This document shows positions 49,432 to 62,020 of a stretch of DNA of 64,000 nt, in pieces (position 1 is the first letter of the stretch; the number at the start of each line of letters is the position of its first letter). The position numbers and the translations under genes were made by a program. Where the stretch lies: NCBI GenBank assembly GCA_964481425.1, contig CAYZTM010000003.1:1-64000 (forward strand), in the 5' to 3' direction. The notes below the pieces were generated by a model that saw only the letters and a program-made list of their open reading frames with translations, was not told where the DNA came from and did not search any database. Origin of the DNA: MKUN01 sp964481425 (lineage in GTDB: Bacteria > Bacteroidota > Bacteroidia > Chitinophagales > Chitinophagaceae).

Positions 49432-51600
49432 ATGGTTATTTCGCTCGAAATTAGGCTTAATTTTTTTAAAAAGGTCATTCTATCATTCATTTCCCTGCTC
49501 CTTTTCACGGGCTCTTATGCCAAAGAGGGCATGTGGATACCCGCTAATTTAATAGACATACAAAAAGGGCTGGAAGTTAGCGGATTGCAAATACCTATAG
49601 GAAAATTATATAATCCGGATGGTACCGGTCTCAATAATGCTGTGGTCCTGTTCGGCAGCGGATGCACGGCCGAACTGATCTCTCCCAAGGGCCTGCTGCT
49701 CACCAATCACCATTGCGGCTATGGCACCGTACAAGGCCTTAGCAGCGTGAAGAACGACTACTTTGCCAACGGCTTTTTTGCCAGGAACAACGGGCAGGAG
49801 ATACCCTGCCCCGGCCTTACAGTAACCTTCATCCGCAAGATAGAGAACGTAACAGGTAAGGTACTTTACTATCTGCCAGACACGATGAAGAGCAAAGAGC
49901 GCGACAGCATCATTGCCAAAAGGATCGCAACGGTCGAGAAAGAGTATGAAAAGAAAACAGGCATGGATGCTACTATCAAACCCTATTATTACGGTAACCA
50001 ATACTGGGTACTCATAACAGAAACTTATAAAGACATCCGGCTGGTAGGCTTCCCGCCAAATGGCATCGGGAAATTCGGGGGTGATACCGACAACTGGATG
50101 TGGCCCCGCCATACCGGCGATTTCAGCATGTTCCGTATATATGCCGGCAAGGATAATAAACCGGCCCCTTATTCAAAACAGAACCGGCCCTACCATGCCA
50201 AAGCATACTTTGCCATTAATACATCCGGCTACAAAGAAGGCGATTTCACTATGGTGTACGGTTTCCCCGGCTACACCCAGGAATACATATCCTCTTACCA
50301 GCTCAGGCAGGTCTATGATATCATTGACCCCATACGCATACAGGCCCGCAGCACAAAGCTGGATATATGGAAGAACAACATGGACCACTCACGCGACCTG
50401 TTCATCAAATATGCTTCGAAATTTGCCGGCGTAGCCAATGGCTGGAAAAAATGGCAGGGCGAGCTATGGGGCCTCACTGCTAATAACGTATTGGATAAAA
50501 AAAGAGCTTTTGAGAACAAATTCCAGCAATGGGCCGATGACCAGCCATCCGGCATCTATGCAGGCATACTTCCCGGAATGGACATCGCAACCCACCGCGT
50601 GAACGATATCCTGCGCGCAGAGGAATATACAAGGGAAACAGTGCTGGGGATAGAACTGGTACAACAGGGTGCCACCCTCGACAAAATGCTGCAATGTTTC
50701 AGGAGCAATATAAGCGGCACACAACTGCAGGACACCTTGAAAAAATTATGCAATAAAGGTTTTTATAAAAACTACGATGCCGCTACAGATAAGCAGGTAT
50801 TCAAGGCCCTAATGCCGCTTTACATCCAAAACAGTACAGGCATCCCATCCTACTACAGCAACAGGTATCGCGCTTATGATGGCAATTTCAACCACTGGGC
50901 TAATGATGTTTATCGCAGTTCGATAGCTACCGGTCTTGACAAACTGGAAGGATTTGCCACATCGGCCCAACCACAGGACAGCAACAAGATATTGTCTGAC
51001 CCAGCGTGGAAGCTATACAGCAAAATAAGCGAGTACCGCAGTAAAAAAATACTGCCCCCGCTGACCCGCTATTACCAAAAGATGAACAGGCTGAACAGGC
51101 TATATATGAAAGGCCAGATGGAGCTTAGCCCCCGCCATGATTTCTACCCCGATGCCAACCTGACCTTGCGGCTTGCTTATGGCCATGTAAAAGGCCTGGA
51201 CCCTGAGGGTCCTGCAGGTTATTCCTACCAAACCGACCTTGATGGCGCTATAGCCAAGAATAACCCGGACATCGAGGAATTCAGGGTACCTGAAAAACTC
51301 AAAGAGCTACATAAGAAAAAAGATTATGGCCGCTGGGCAGTGAACGGCACAGTACCTCTTTGCTTTTTAGCCGACAACCATACTTCCGGCGGCAACTCAG
51401 GCAGCCCGGTACTGAACGCTAAAGGACAACTCATAGGCACCAATTTCGACCGCGTATGGGAAGGCACTATGAGCGACTATTATTTCGACCCGGCAGTATG
51501 CCGCAACATCAGCCTCGATATTCGCTATACGCTATTCATCATACAAAAATTCGGCGGGGCCGGCTGGTTGTTGAACGAAATGAAACTGGTAAAAGATTAA
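49432..51600 (+). CDS. S46 family dipeptidyl-peptidase, DPP11-like
   Basis: A 722-residue exported serine peptidase, starting at ATG 49432 with a signal peptide (FFKKVILSFISLLLFTGSYA). The catalytic triad is visible: His in LLTNHHCGYGTVQ, Asp in FGGDTDNWMWPRHTGDFS, and Ser in TSGGNSGSPVLN (about residue 656). The residue 18 positions after the serine, in NFDR, is Arg; in the P. gingivalis family numbering this is position 673, Gly in DPP7 and Arg in the Asp/Glu-specific DPP11. Acidic-P1 specificity is therefore predicted. It releases dipeptides in the periplasm during peptide feeding. Confidence 0.88.
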   Translation: MVISLEIRLNFFKKVILSFISLLLFTGSYAKEGMWIPANLIDIQKGLEVSGLQIPIGKLYNPDGTGLNNAVVLFGSGCTAELISPKGLLLTNHHCGYGTVQGLSSVKNDYFANGFFARNNGQEIPCPGLTVTFIRKIENVTGKVLYYLPDTMKSKERDSIIAKRIATVEKEYEKKTGMDATIKPYYYGNQYWVLITETYKDIRLVGFPPNGIGKFGGDTDNWMWPRHTGDFSMFRIYAGKDNKPAPYSKQNRPYHAKAYFAINTSGYKEGDFTMVYGFPGYTQEYISSYQLRQVYDIIDPIRIQARSTKLDIWKNNMDHSRDLFIKYASKFAGVANGWKKWQGELWGLTANNVLDKKRAFENKFQQWADDQPSGIYAGILPGMDIATHRVNDILRAEEYTRETVLGIELVQQGATLDKMLQCFRSNISGTQLQDTLKKLCNKGFYKNYDAATDKQVFKALMPLYIQNSTGIPSYYSNRYRAYDGNFNHWANDVYRSSIATGLDKLEGFATSAQPQDSNKILSDPAWKLYSKISEYRSKKILPPLTRYYQKMNRLNRLYMKGQMELSPRHDFYPDANLTLRLAYGHVKGLDPEGPAGYSYQTDLDGAIAKNNPDIEEFRVPEKLKELHKKKDYGRWAVNGTVPLCFLADNHTSGGNSGSPVLNAKGQLIGTNFDRVWEGTMSDYYFDPAVCRNISLDIRYTLFIIQKFGGAGWLLNEMKLVKD

Positions 51601-51626
51601 CAGCATTATACGGTTATGTTTTGTGG

Positions 51627-51653
51627 AAAACGCTCGTAAAGAGCGTTTTTTCA
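51627..51653 (+). terminator. Terminator after the DPP11-like gene
   Basis: A 9-bp stem, AAAACGCTC / GAGCGTTTT, followed by TTTTC. It lies 26 nt past the stop codon. Confidence 0.8.
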
Positions 51654-51667
51654 TTAATTTTAACTTT

Positions 51668-52153
51668 ATGACAATGAGATATTTTATTGCCTTATTAGCA
51701 TCGGTATTTATTTTAAGCAGCGCAACGGCACAGGAAAAGAAAAAAGTTGCCAGGTCAGGCAAGTCTTATGCCACTCTGGTATCAGCCACTACACAACGCA
51801 CCATACCCGGCATGAGAGGGGCACAGCCCACTACACGATATGATTTCGTACTGCGCTGGAAAAGTAAACAAGTTCCCGAGACCTTCTTCTGGCGCGGCGA
51901 CAATGCATGGATGAACTGCCTTGTAAAAGCCTACAAACCCGGCAAGAAAGACCACGGCGCCGAAATATCACTCGAGAAAGTGACACGCAACACCTGCATA
52001 CAACTGACCGGTATGCCGGGGGGAAAATTTCCTGTACCGGAAGAGATACAGAACACCCCAGGTCAAGCCATATTTTTTAAGACCGCAACCAGTGGCTGGC
52101 GCTACCTGCCTGTCACTAAAATAACCAAAAAGAAAGATATCATCGCACCATAA
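51668..52153 (+). CDS. Small exported hypothetical protein
   Basis: A 161-residue protein from ATG 51668 (ATG 51674 is an alternative), with a signal peptide (MRYFIALLASVFILSSATAQ). The mature part is rich in basic residues and has YDFVLRWKSKQVPETFFWRGDNAWMNC. It also has one Cys pair candidate (WMNC, NTC) and the segment PVPEEIQNTPGQAIFFKT. No domain is recognised. It lies 6 nt upstream of the large T9SS protein gene, so the two are co-transcribed and may act together at the cell surface. Confidence 0.6.
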   Translation: MTMRYFIALLASVFILSSATAQEKKKVARSGKSYATLVSATTQRTIPGMRGAQPTTRYDFVLRWKSKQVPETFFWRGDNAWMNCLVKAYKPGKKDHGAEISLEKVTRNTCIQLTGMPGGKFPVPEEIQNTPGQAIFFKTATSGWRYLPVTKITKKKDIIAP

Positions 52154-52159
52154 TTCTAT

Positions 52160-54751
52160 ATGAAAAGAACGATAGTACTGTTATGTGCGCTACTGCTTGG
52201 CAAAGGCCTTGCTGCGCAACCCTGGATGCCCTTAAATAAAGGCCCTCAAAAACTGGACGACATCATTGCATCGCATAAGGCGCAAATGGCTGCGCAGGAC
52301 AATGATGGCAATGAGGAAAATGAAGAGGGTGAAGCTGTTCATGAAGCCAAAGATCACTTGTTCCAAAAGTGGGCCTGGTACCAGCGTCAGCACCTGGATA
52401 AAGATGGATACATAGTACCCACTGCAAAAACATACCAGGAGTGGCAGAAATATCTCAATGCCAGGGGCGGAGCAGCAGCCAAAGCAACCGCGAACCAATC
52501 GCAGTGGGAATTTGTAGGTCCGGATACTTCTAATGGCGGGGGCTACTATGGTATAGGCCGCATAAATGTAGTGGCTTTTCACCCCACCGACCCGAACACC
52601 TACTGGATAGGCAGCGCGGGCGGCGGTGCATGGAAAACTACGGATGATGGCCAGTCATGGACGCCCATGTATCACGACCTGATGGCGCTCGGCGTAGCAG
52701 ATATAGACTACAATCCCCTAAACCCGAACACCATCTACTTGTGCACCGGCGACCGCGATGCAGGCGACACTTACAGTATCGGTGTCATGAAATCGACTGA
52801 CGGCGGCGCCTCATGGCAAAGCACAGGACTTTCCTTCAATCTAAACGACTATTTCCTGGCCAATACGCTTATCATCAATCCTAACGATACCAATACACTG
52901 CTGCTTGCATCAGACTATGGGATATACCGCTCTACAGATGCAGGGGCTAACTGGACAAATGTGCACAACGGCGACTTCAAAGAGATCGTCTATTGCCCCT
53001 CAGACACCAACGTAGTATATGCCGCCGGCTCCCAGGTGTTCCGCTCAGCCGACGGAGGACAGACATGGCAACAGGTAACCAGCATATCGAACGTTAATAG
53101 GGTAAGCATTGCCGTCTCACCGTCGAACCCTGCCATAGTAAAAGCAGTATTTTCACGCAGTGACAATAGCGGCTTGAGAGGCATATATAACTCCAGCGAT
53201 ACCGGGCACACTTTTACCGAAGTATTCCATGTATCGGACTGTTCTGACAATCTGTTAAGTGGTGCTAAGATACCTGATGCCGGCTCCTGTGGCGGGCAGG
53301 GATGGTACGATCTCTGCATTGCCATGGACCCTGCGAATGCGAATAACGTGATCATAGGAGGCATCAATACCTGGTACTCTACCGATGGCGGTGCGCATTG
53401 GCAACTGGTGACCGAATGGTATGATGATTTCAGCCCCCCGTTAGTGCGCACAGTACATGCTGACAAACATTACCTGAAATATAATCCGCTGTCACCGGGA
53501 CGGGTATTCGAATGTTGCGACGGGGGTATTTATTCCAGTACCAATCCTGCCAGCCTGTTCTGGAAAGACCTTACCAACGGCCTGGGCATAACCGAATTTT
53601 ACCGCAATGCTGTGGCCGATATCAATTCATATGTACTGGGCGGCTCCCAGGACAATGGCACGAAACGCGTAAGGCCTGGAGGTGCTACCCAAGAACTGAC
53701 CGGCGGTGATGGAATGAACTGCGAAGCCGACTATACAGATTCACTTACATTTTACACCTCGTACCAACTCGGCACTATAGTCCGTACCGACGATGGCGGC
53801 TTTACCTACACCACGATATCAGATAATGTGCCGGGACAACCGCAAGGCAGTTGGGTCACCCCTTTCTGCATCAGTCCGCATGACCATAATGTAATAGTAG
53901 CGGGCTACGATATGATGTATTACTCCAACGACAAGGGCGGCAGTTGGCTACCTATATCATATGAGTTCGACACTAGCCATACCATAGATCGGGTTGCACT
54001 GTCTGCAGCAGACGCCAACTATATGTATGCATTGGTCAACAATAAGATTTTTTACACCAGCAACTTTGCCACTTCATGGGGCCAGATAAACGTGCCCTAT
54101 CCCGGCTGGATAACCGACATTATAGTTGACCCCCTGGATGCATCGCACCTGTGGCTGACATTTGGCGGTTATGATACGGTGAAAGTGGCGGACTACTGGC
54201 CGGCACATGGCGGCTGGGCCAATCATAGCGAGTTGCTGCCTAACATACCAACATCCTGCATCATCATCGACACATCGAGCCAAACAAAGTATATAGGCAC
54301 TGATGTGGGCGTATTTTATCGTGATGTGAATATGAATCATTGGGAACCCTACAACACCAACCTGCCTTCCGTACATGTTTCGGACCTCGGTATCAATTAC
54401 AGCACTTCCGAGATATGGGCTGCTACCTTTGGCAGGGGTATGTGGCATTCACCGAAGAATGAGCATCCTACCGGCATATCGATAGTTCCATTGAGGAGCG
54501 ACGTACTTGCCGTTAGCCCGAACCCAAATAACGGCAGCTTTACGGTAAACGCAGGACAATCTTCCTATAGGAACAAGACCGTGAATGCAAAGCTATTCGA
54601 CGGAAATGGAAGGACGGTATGGCAAAGCGAACTGCACTTCGATGATAGCGGGCGCATGAACGTACACGTTGGCAATAAGCCTAAAGGGAAATACATACTG
54701 GAGATATCGGGTAAGAATGTACTGGCAAGGGCAAGCGTGATCATTTATTGA
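52160..54751 (+). CDS. Sortilin/BNR-repeat beta-propeller protein with T9SS type A sorting domain
   Basis: An 863-residue protein with a signal peptide (KRTIVLLCALLLGKGLAAQ). The bulk is a double beta-propeller of BNR/Asp-box repeats, for example GGGAWKTTDDGQSW, GVMKSTDGGASW, GIYRSTDAGANW, VFRSADGGQTW, TWYSTDGGAHW and MYYSNDKGGSW. This is the VPS10/sortilin-like or glycosyl-hydrolase-like fold. No sialidase catalytic set (Arg triad, RIP) is seen, so a binding role is as likely as catalysis. The C-terminus (LAVSPNPNNGSF to ASVIIY) is the type A sorting domain. It converges on recN with one base between the stops. Confidence 0.82.
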   Translation: MKRTIVLLCALLLGKGLAAQPWMPLNKGPQKLDDIIASHKAQMAAQDNDGNEENEEGEAVHEAKDHLFQKWAWYQRQHLDKDGYIVPTAKTYQEWQKYLNARGGAAAKATANQSQWEFVGPDTSNGGGYYGIGRINVVAFHPTDPNTYWIGSAGGGAWKTTDDGQSWTPMYHDLMALGVADIDYNPLNPNTIYLCTGDRDAGDTYSIGVMKSTDGGASWQSTGLSFNLNDYFLANTLIINPNDTNTLLLASDYGIYRSTDAGANWTNVHNGDFKEIVYCPSDTNVVYAAGSQVFRSADGGQTWQQVTSISNVNRVSIAVSPSNPAIVKAVFSRSDNSGLRGIYNSSDTGHTFTEVFHVSDCSDNLLSGAKIPDAGSCGGQGWYDLCIAMDPANANNVIIGGINTWYSTDGGAHWQLVTEWYDDFSPPLVRTVHADKHYLKYNPLSPGRVFECCDGGIYSSTNPASLFWKDLTNGLGITEFYRNAVADINSYVLGGSQDNGTKRVRPGGATQELTGGDGMNCEADYTDSLTFYTSYQLGTIVRTDDGGFTYTTISDNVPGQPQGSWVTPFCISPHDHNVIVAGYDMMYYSNDKGGSWLPISYEFDTSHTIDRVALSAADANYMYALVNNKIFYTSNFATSWGQINVPYPGWITDIIVDPLDASHLWLTFGGYDTVKVADYWPAHGGWANHSELLPNIPTSCIIIDTSSQTKYIGTDVGVFYRDVNMNHWEPYNTNLPSVHVSDLGINYSTSEIWAATFGRGMWHSPKNEHPTGISIVPLRSDVLAVSPNPNNGSFTVNAGQSSYRNKTVNAKLFDGNGRTVWQSELHFDDSGRMNVHVGNKPKGKYILEISGKNVLARASVIIY

Positions 54752-54752
54752 T

Positions 54753-56414
54753 CTAAGCTTCTACCAGTTCCCGGGCATTTTGCATAGCTGCATCGCTGGG
54801 GTCTTCACCGCCTATCATACGGGCAATAGCCAATACTCGCTCGTCAGCTTGCAACACCCTTACTTTGGTAGTGATGCGTGCTGCTTTGTCTTCATCTTTA
54901 TAAACATAAAAGTGCCGTGAGCCCTTTGCCGCTACCTGCGGCTGGTGTGTGATGCAGATGACCTGGTGGTACTCTGAAAGACTGCGCAGCAATATACCTA
55001 CCTGCCGGGCCGCTTCGCCTGATATGCCTGTATCCACTTCGTCAAATATCAGCGTAGGCATATGCATGGCCTTTGCGGTAAGCGATTTGATGCACAGCAT
55101 GATGCGGCTCATCTCACCACCCGATGCAGCTTTGTAAACAGGCTGAAAACTACCACTCTTATTGGCATCCAGCAGGAACGACACTTCATCCATACCCGTT
55201 GCATTGGGCTGCTGTAGCTCCTTCAGGGCAATATCAAACTTTGCATTCGGCATACCAACAAGTGCAAGCAGTTCAGTCACTTTCCCCGCTATCTGCGGTG
55301 CTGCTTTTTTACGTGCTTTAGAAATATCAACAGCTAACGACAAGACATCCTTATAAACATTAGCTTGTTCTTTTTCCAGCTTGCTTATGGTATCGTCCAG
55401 GTCTTGCGTGGCCTTCAGGTCATCCTCCAGCTTTTGTTGCAGAGTAAGTAACTCCGCTGTATCCTGTACCGCATGCTTTTTTAGCAGCTTATAACCCACG
55501 TCCACCCTGTCTTGCAGTTGCTGCATCAGTTCTGCGTCCAGGTTCACTTTGCCTTCCAGCATTTCCAGTTCACCGGCTATATCTTTTAGTTCAGCATAAG
55601 CTGACGATATACGCTCCTGTAATGAGTTTACCGTTGGCATCACATCGGCTATGCCTTGCAAGTGCTGTGCAATACGCTTCAATTCGTTCGCCAGCGGCTG
55701 TTCTCCTTCATCAAGTGCCCGCCTGCTCATCTGTAATACTGCAATGATCCGTTCGGCATGGCCCATCTGCTTCAGTTGTTGCTCCGCCTCCTCTATTTCT
55801 CCCGGTTTGAAGCTAAGTTGTAGCAACTCATCCAGGAGGAACTGTTTGTAGTCTGCTTCTTTTTGCCACTGTGCCTGCTGCTGTTTACAGGCATCAAGCT
55901 CCCGGCTTACCTTTTTATATCGGCCGTACTGCTCCTTATATCTTTCTACCCGGGCTCCATTACCCGCTACTGCATCTACTACATCCATCTGGAAATGATC
56001 ATTCTCCAGGGCCAGGTGCCCGAACTGCTGGTGCAGGTCAACAAGAAGCGATGTCAATTTATTGAGTACATTAAGCGTAACCGGCGTATCATTCACAAAA
56101 GCACGGGATTTTCCGCTTGCATTGATCTCCCTGCGTATGATACATTGGTCTTCTTCATCAAGGTCTTCTTCCTGTAACACAGTTTTGAACACTCCGTTAT
56201 CCTTTACATCAAAATAGCCCTCAACAATGCATTTTTCCTCTTTATTAATAAGCACAGAGCTATCGGCACGTTCACCTAATATTAATGATAGTGCCCCCAA
56301 TATGATACTCTTGCCTGCCCCGGTTTCGCCAGTCACTGTATTCAAATGGCTATCCGGCTCAATAGCGAGGTAATCTATTATTGCATAGTTCTTTATAACA
56401 AGCTTCTGGAGCAT
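54753..56414 (-). CDS. recN: DNA repair protein RecN
   Basis: An SMC-like ATPase for double-strand break repair. The 553-residue protein starts at ATG 56414 (MLQKLVIKNYAII); an upstream start would add seven non-family residues. Walker A is GETGAGKSIILGAL at about residue 30. A long coiled coil fills about 150-380, then come the signature ASGGEMSRIMLCIK and Walker B LIFDEVDTGISGEAARQVG. ITHQPQVAAKGSRHF follows. All motifs and the normal length are present. Confidence 0.95.
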   Translation of the reverse strand: MLQKLVIKNYAIIDYLAIEPDSHLNTVTGETGAGKSIILGALSLILGERADSSVLINKEEKCIVEGYFDVKDNGVFKTVLQEEDLDEEDQCIIRREINASGKSRAFVNDTPVTLNVLNKLTSLLVDLHQQFGHLALENDHFQMDVVDAVAGNGARVERYKEQYGRYKKVSRELDACKQQQAQWQKEADYKQFLLDELLQLSFKPGEIEEAEQQLKQMGHAERIIAVLQMSRRALDEGEQPLANELKRIAQHLQGIADVMPTVNSLQERISSAYAELKDIAGELEMLEGKVNLDAELMQQLQDRVDVGYKLLKKHAVQDTAELLTLQQKLEDDLKATQDLDDTISKLEKEQANVYKDVLSLAVDISKARKKAAPQIAGKVTELLALVGMPNAKFDIALKELQQPNATGMDEVSFLLDANKSGSFQPVYKAASGGEMSRIMLCIKSLTAKAMHMPTLIFDEVDTGISGEAARQVGILLRSLSEYHQVICITHQPQVAAKGSRHFYVYKDEDKAARITTKVRVLQADERVLAIARMIGGEDPSDAAMQNARELVEA

Positions 56415-56532
56415 TACAACAAAAGTAGTGAACATGCTTTGATAGGAGCGAGCCTGCTTTCAGAAAAATATCCCCATTTTATGAAGACTTGCGGGGTCAC
56501 CGGGTCATTCTATTTCTTATCTATTTTACCAC

Positions 56533-56540
56533 TACTTTTG
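56533..56540 (+). promoter_or_regulatory. -7 box (TACTTTTG) for the RlmI-like gene
   Basis: An exact TAnnTTTG match only 5 nt before the ATG at 56546, which predicts a leaderless or nearly leaderless mRNA. Confidence 0.45.
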
Positions 56541-56545
56541 CGGCT

Positions 56546-57718
56546 ATGTCTAAATTTTTCCTGAGAAAAAAGATCGGCGACCGCGTAGTGAACGGTCACC
56601 CATGGATATTTGCCAATGAACTGGGAGATGCGGAGGGCGATGCAGCAGCAGGTGATATAGTGGAGGTATATTCGTACAACGGCTCTTTTATCGGTAAGGG
56701 CTACTACAACCCGGCGTCCCAGATACGCATCAGGCTATTAAGCCGGGATAAAGAAGAGATCATTGATAATGATTTCTTTTACAAACGTCTCAAAGAGGCC
56801 TGGGAATACCGTCAGCAAATAGGTTATACAGAGAACTGCCGCCTTATTTTCGGGGAGGCCGACCAGCTGCCGGCCCTTATTATCGATAAATTCAATGACT
56901 ATTTTGTCATACAGACGCTTGCTTTGGGTATCGATATATGGAAAGATGCCATTGTGGCTGCTCTGAAAAAAATATTTTCTCCCAGGGGAATTTATGAGCG
57001 TAATGACGTACCCGTAAGAGAGCTGGAGGGCCTGCAGCAACAAAAAGGCTTCCTTACAGAGCCATTCGATACCAATATCATACTGAATGAGAATGGCCTG
57101 AAATTTCATGTTGACATAGAGAACGGACAAAAAACGGGGTATTTCCTCGACCAGCAGGACAATCGCAGGGCCATACAACACATTGTAAAGGATGCTGAAG
57201 TACTGGAAGGCTTTTGTTATACGGGCACTTTCGCACTTCACGCAGCCCATTATGGTGCTAAAAAAGTATTGGGCCTCGACATCTCCGAAACAGCGGTAAA
57301 CACAGCCCGTCGCAATGCTGAACTAAATGGCTACCAGGATATTTGCAGCTTTGAAGCGGTGAATGCGTTCGATGTATTGAAACAATGGGTGAAAGAGGGC
57401 AAGCGTTACGATGTAGTAATGCTGGACCCACCTGCCTTTACCAAAAGCAGGGAAAACATACAAAAAGCCATTACCGGCTATAAAGAGATCAACTTGCGCG
57501 GCATGAAACTAACCCGCCCCGGCGGATTTTTAGTGACCGCATCATGTACTAACCTCGTACCACCCGACCTGTTCCTGAAAACAATAGACATGGCGGCCAA
57601 AGATGCCAAACGCAAGCTGCGCCAGGTGACCTGGCAAACCCAGGCATCAGACCACCCCATACTCTGGCATGTGCCTAATACGCAATACCTCAAATTCCTG
57701 ATCGTACAGGTTTTATAA
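56546..57718 (+). CDS. Class I SAM-dependent rRNA methyltransferase, RlmI-like
   Basis: A 390-residue enzyme from ATG 56546. The N-terminal PUA domain includes RVVNGHPWIFANEL and GKGYYNPASQIRIRLLS. The EEHD-like central part has LPALIIDKFNDYFV. The methyltransferase domain has NGQKTGYFLDQQDNR, the SAM loop FCYTGTFALHAAHYGAKKVLGLDIS at about 225-250 in form (key: F-C-Y-T-G-x-F) and DVVMLDPPAFTKS, plus ASCTNLV. This fits RlmI, which makes m5C1962 in 23S rRNA; the exact target is inferred. It is monocistronic and ends at a bidirectional terminator. Confidence 0.9.
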   Translation: MSKFFLRKKIGDRVVNGHPWIFANELGDAEGDAAAGDIVEVYSYNGSFIGKGYYNPASQIRIRLLSRDKEEIIDNDFFYKRLKEAWEYRQQIGYTENCRLIFGEADQLPALIIDKFNDYFVIQTLALGIDIWKDAIVAALKKIFSPRGIYERNDVPVRELEGLQQQKGFLTEPFDTNIILNENGLKFHVDIENGQKTGYFLDQQDNRRAIQHIVKDAEVLEGFCYTGTFALHAAHYGAKKVLGLDISETAVNTARRNAELNGYQDICSFEAVNAFDVLKQWVKEGKRYDVVMLDPPAFTKSRENIQKAITGYKEINLRGMKLTRPGGFLVTASCTNLVPPDLFLKTIDMAAKDAKRKLRQVTWQTQASDHPILWHVPNTQYLKFLIVQVL

Positions 57719-57744
57719 ACAAGGTTGGGAATTGCAGAAAAATA

Positions 57745-57771
57745 GTAAAGGCCACCAATGGTGGCCTTTAC
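57745..57771. terminator. Bidirectional terminator between the RlmI-like gene and the three-repeat protein gene
   Basis: A 12-bp stem, GTAAAGGCCACC / GGTGGCCTTTAC, with a 3-nt loop, between convergent genes. Confidence 0.82.
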
Positions 57772-57794
57772 CTGTTATTAAGATAGATTTCTTC

Positions 57795-58334
57795 TTACAG
57801 TTGGTTGTATATCTTAACATCCGGGCTGCGGAGTATACCGAAGAACTGGAATGTCTTGTGACGGAAACCTTTTTTCAGGTAAACATCTGTATCTGAGTCA
57901 TCAGGTATAGATACCCAGTCAGCATGTTTGGTACCACGCCAGCGATAAACAGGAACATTGTTGGGGCCACGACGGGTAAGACCATAGAACTGCAGGTGCT
58001 TACCTGTATAACCTTGCTTGATCATCTGGTCATCTGTGTATTCATCTTCACAGATGCTTGCGTGGTCTTTGGTAACCGGGTTGTACCATGCATACACTGC
58101 TACACGGCCCGGACCAGCGTTGCGATAAGCGACAAAAGAGAAAGTCTTATCTTTCCACTTCCAGTTGAGCATTTGTCCGTCCTGGTATTCTCCCTCTGCA
58201 ACTATAACGTATTCATTATCCTCAGCATTGTACCAACGAAAAACTCTTACAAGTTCATCGTCTTGTGCAAAACTCTTATTAGCAAGCAATACCGAAGCCA
58301 ATACAGTTGTAATGAGGACGAAGGTTTTTTTCAT
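57795..58334 (-). CDS. Exported protein of three DUF5648-like repeats
   Basis: A 179-residue protein from ATG 58334, with a signal peptide (KKTFVLITTVLASVLLANKSFAQ). The mature chain is three repeats of about 45 residues: VRVFRWYNAEDNEYVIVAEG, VAVYAWYNPVTKDHASICED and VPVYRWRGTKHADWVSIPDD. Each is followed by a conserved (F/Q)FYG-L-R-type end (SFVAYR, QFYGLTR, QFFGILR). The layout recalls DUF5648 repeats of secreted proteins, whose role is unknown. There is no sorting domain, so it may stay in the periplasm or be secreted another way. An upstream in-frame start would put 21 basic residues before the signal peptide and is rejected. Confidence 0.65.
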   Translation of the reverse strand: MKKTFVLITTVLASVLLANKSFAQDDELVRVFRWYNAEDNEYVIVAEGEYQDGQMLNWKWKDKTFSFVAYRNAGPGRVAVYAWYNPVTKDHASICEDEYTDDQMIKQGYTGKHLQFYGLTRRGPNNVPVYRWRGTKHADWVSIPDDSDTDVYLKKGFRHKTFQFFGILRSPDVKIYNQL

Positions 58335-58491
58335 AATCGAGCGCTTTATTTTCTTTAATTGTGTTCCAAAATACATAAAAATTTTCTTGCCTTGCAAGTG
58401 ATTGGAATAAAATTTTTTTTCTTACATTAATTCTAAGCCGTTTATCCTTGTTGAAATGCACCATTTGGCGTAGCTTTGAACCCCTTTACGT

Positions 58492-58530
58492 GTCAGGCTG
58501 TCAGTTTATATGATTTGCACGCCTTTTGAT
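58492..58530 (+). promoter_or_regulatory. Candidate dyad plus -24/-12-like element upstream of secA
   Basis: GTCAGGCTGTCAG (58492-58504) is followed 10 nt later by TTGCACGCCTTTTGAT. The layout is like the element upstream of groS, with a similar TGxCAG dyad and a TxGCAC-N-TTGA pair. The distance to the secA ATG is about 80 nt. The match is loose and the function is inferred. The rest of the 277-nt gap 58335-58611 is AT-rich and shows no gene. Confidence 0.22.
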
Positions 58531-58611
58531 ACTAATGTACAGCCAAATTGTTGGTTTTTACCACTTTTCAGGCATTTTTTTTAAATGTATTAAGCAATAT
58601 AAAACTTTAAA

Positions 58612-61938
<3,327 letters not shown>

Positions 61939-61961
61939 TAAATAAATAAACCATTCAATTG

Positions 61962-61998
61962 AAACATCCCGGGCGAGCAACCGGGATGTTTTGTTTTG
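61962..61998 (+). terminator. Terminator after secA
   Basis: An 11-bp stem, AAACATCCCGG / CCGGGATGTTT, with an 8-nt loop, followed by TGTTTT. Confidence 0.85.
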
Positions 61999-62020
61999 AT
62001 ATTTACACTAACTTTACATT

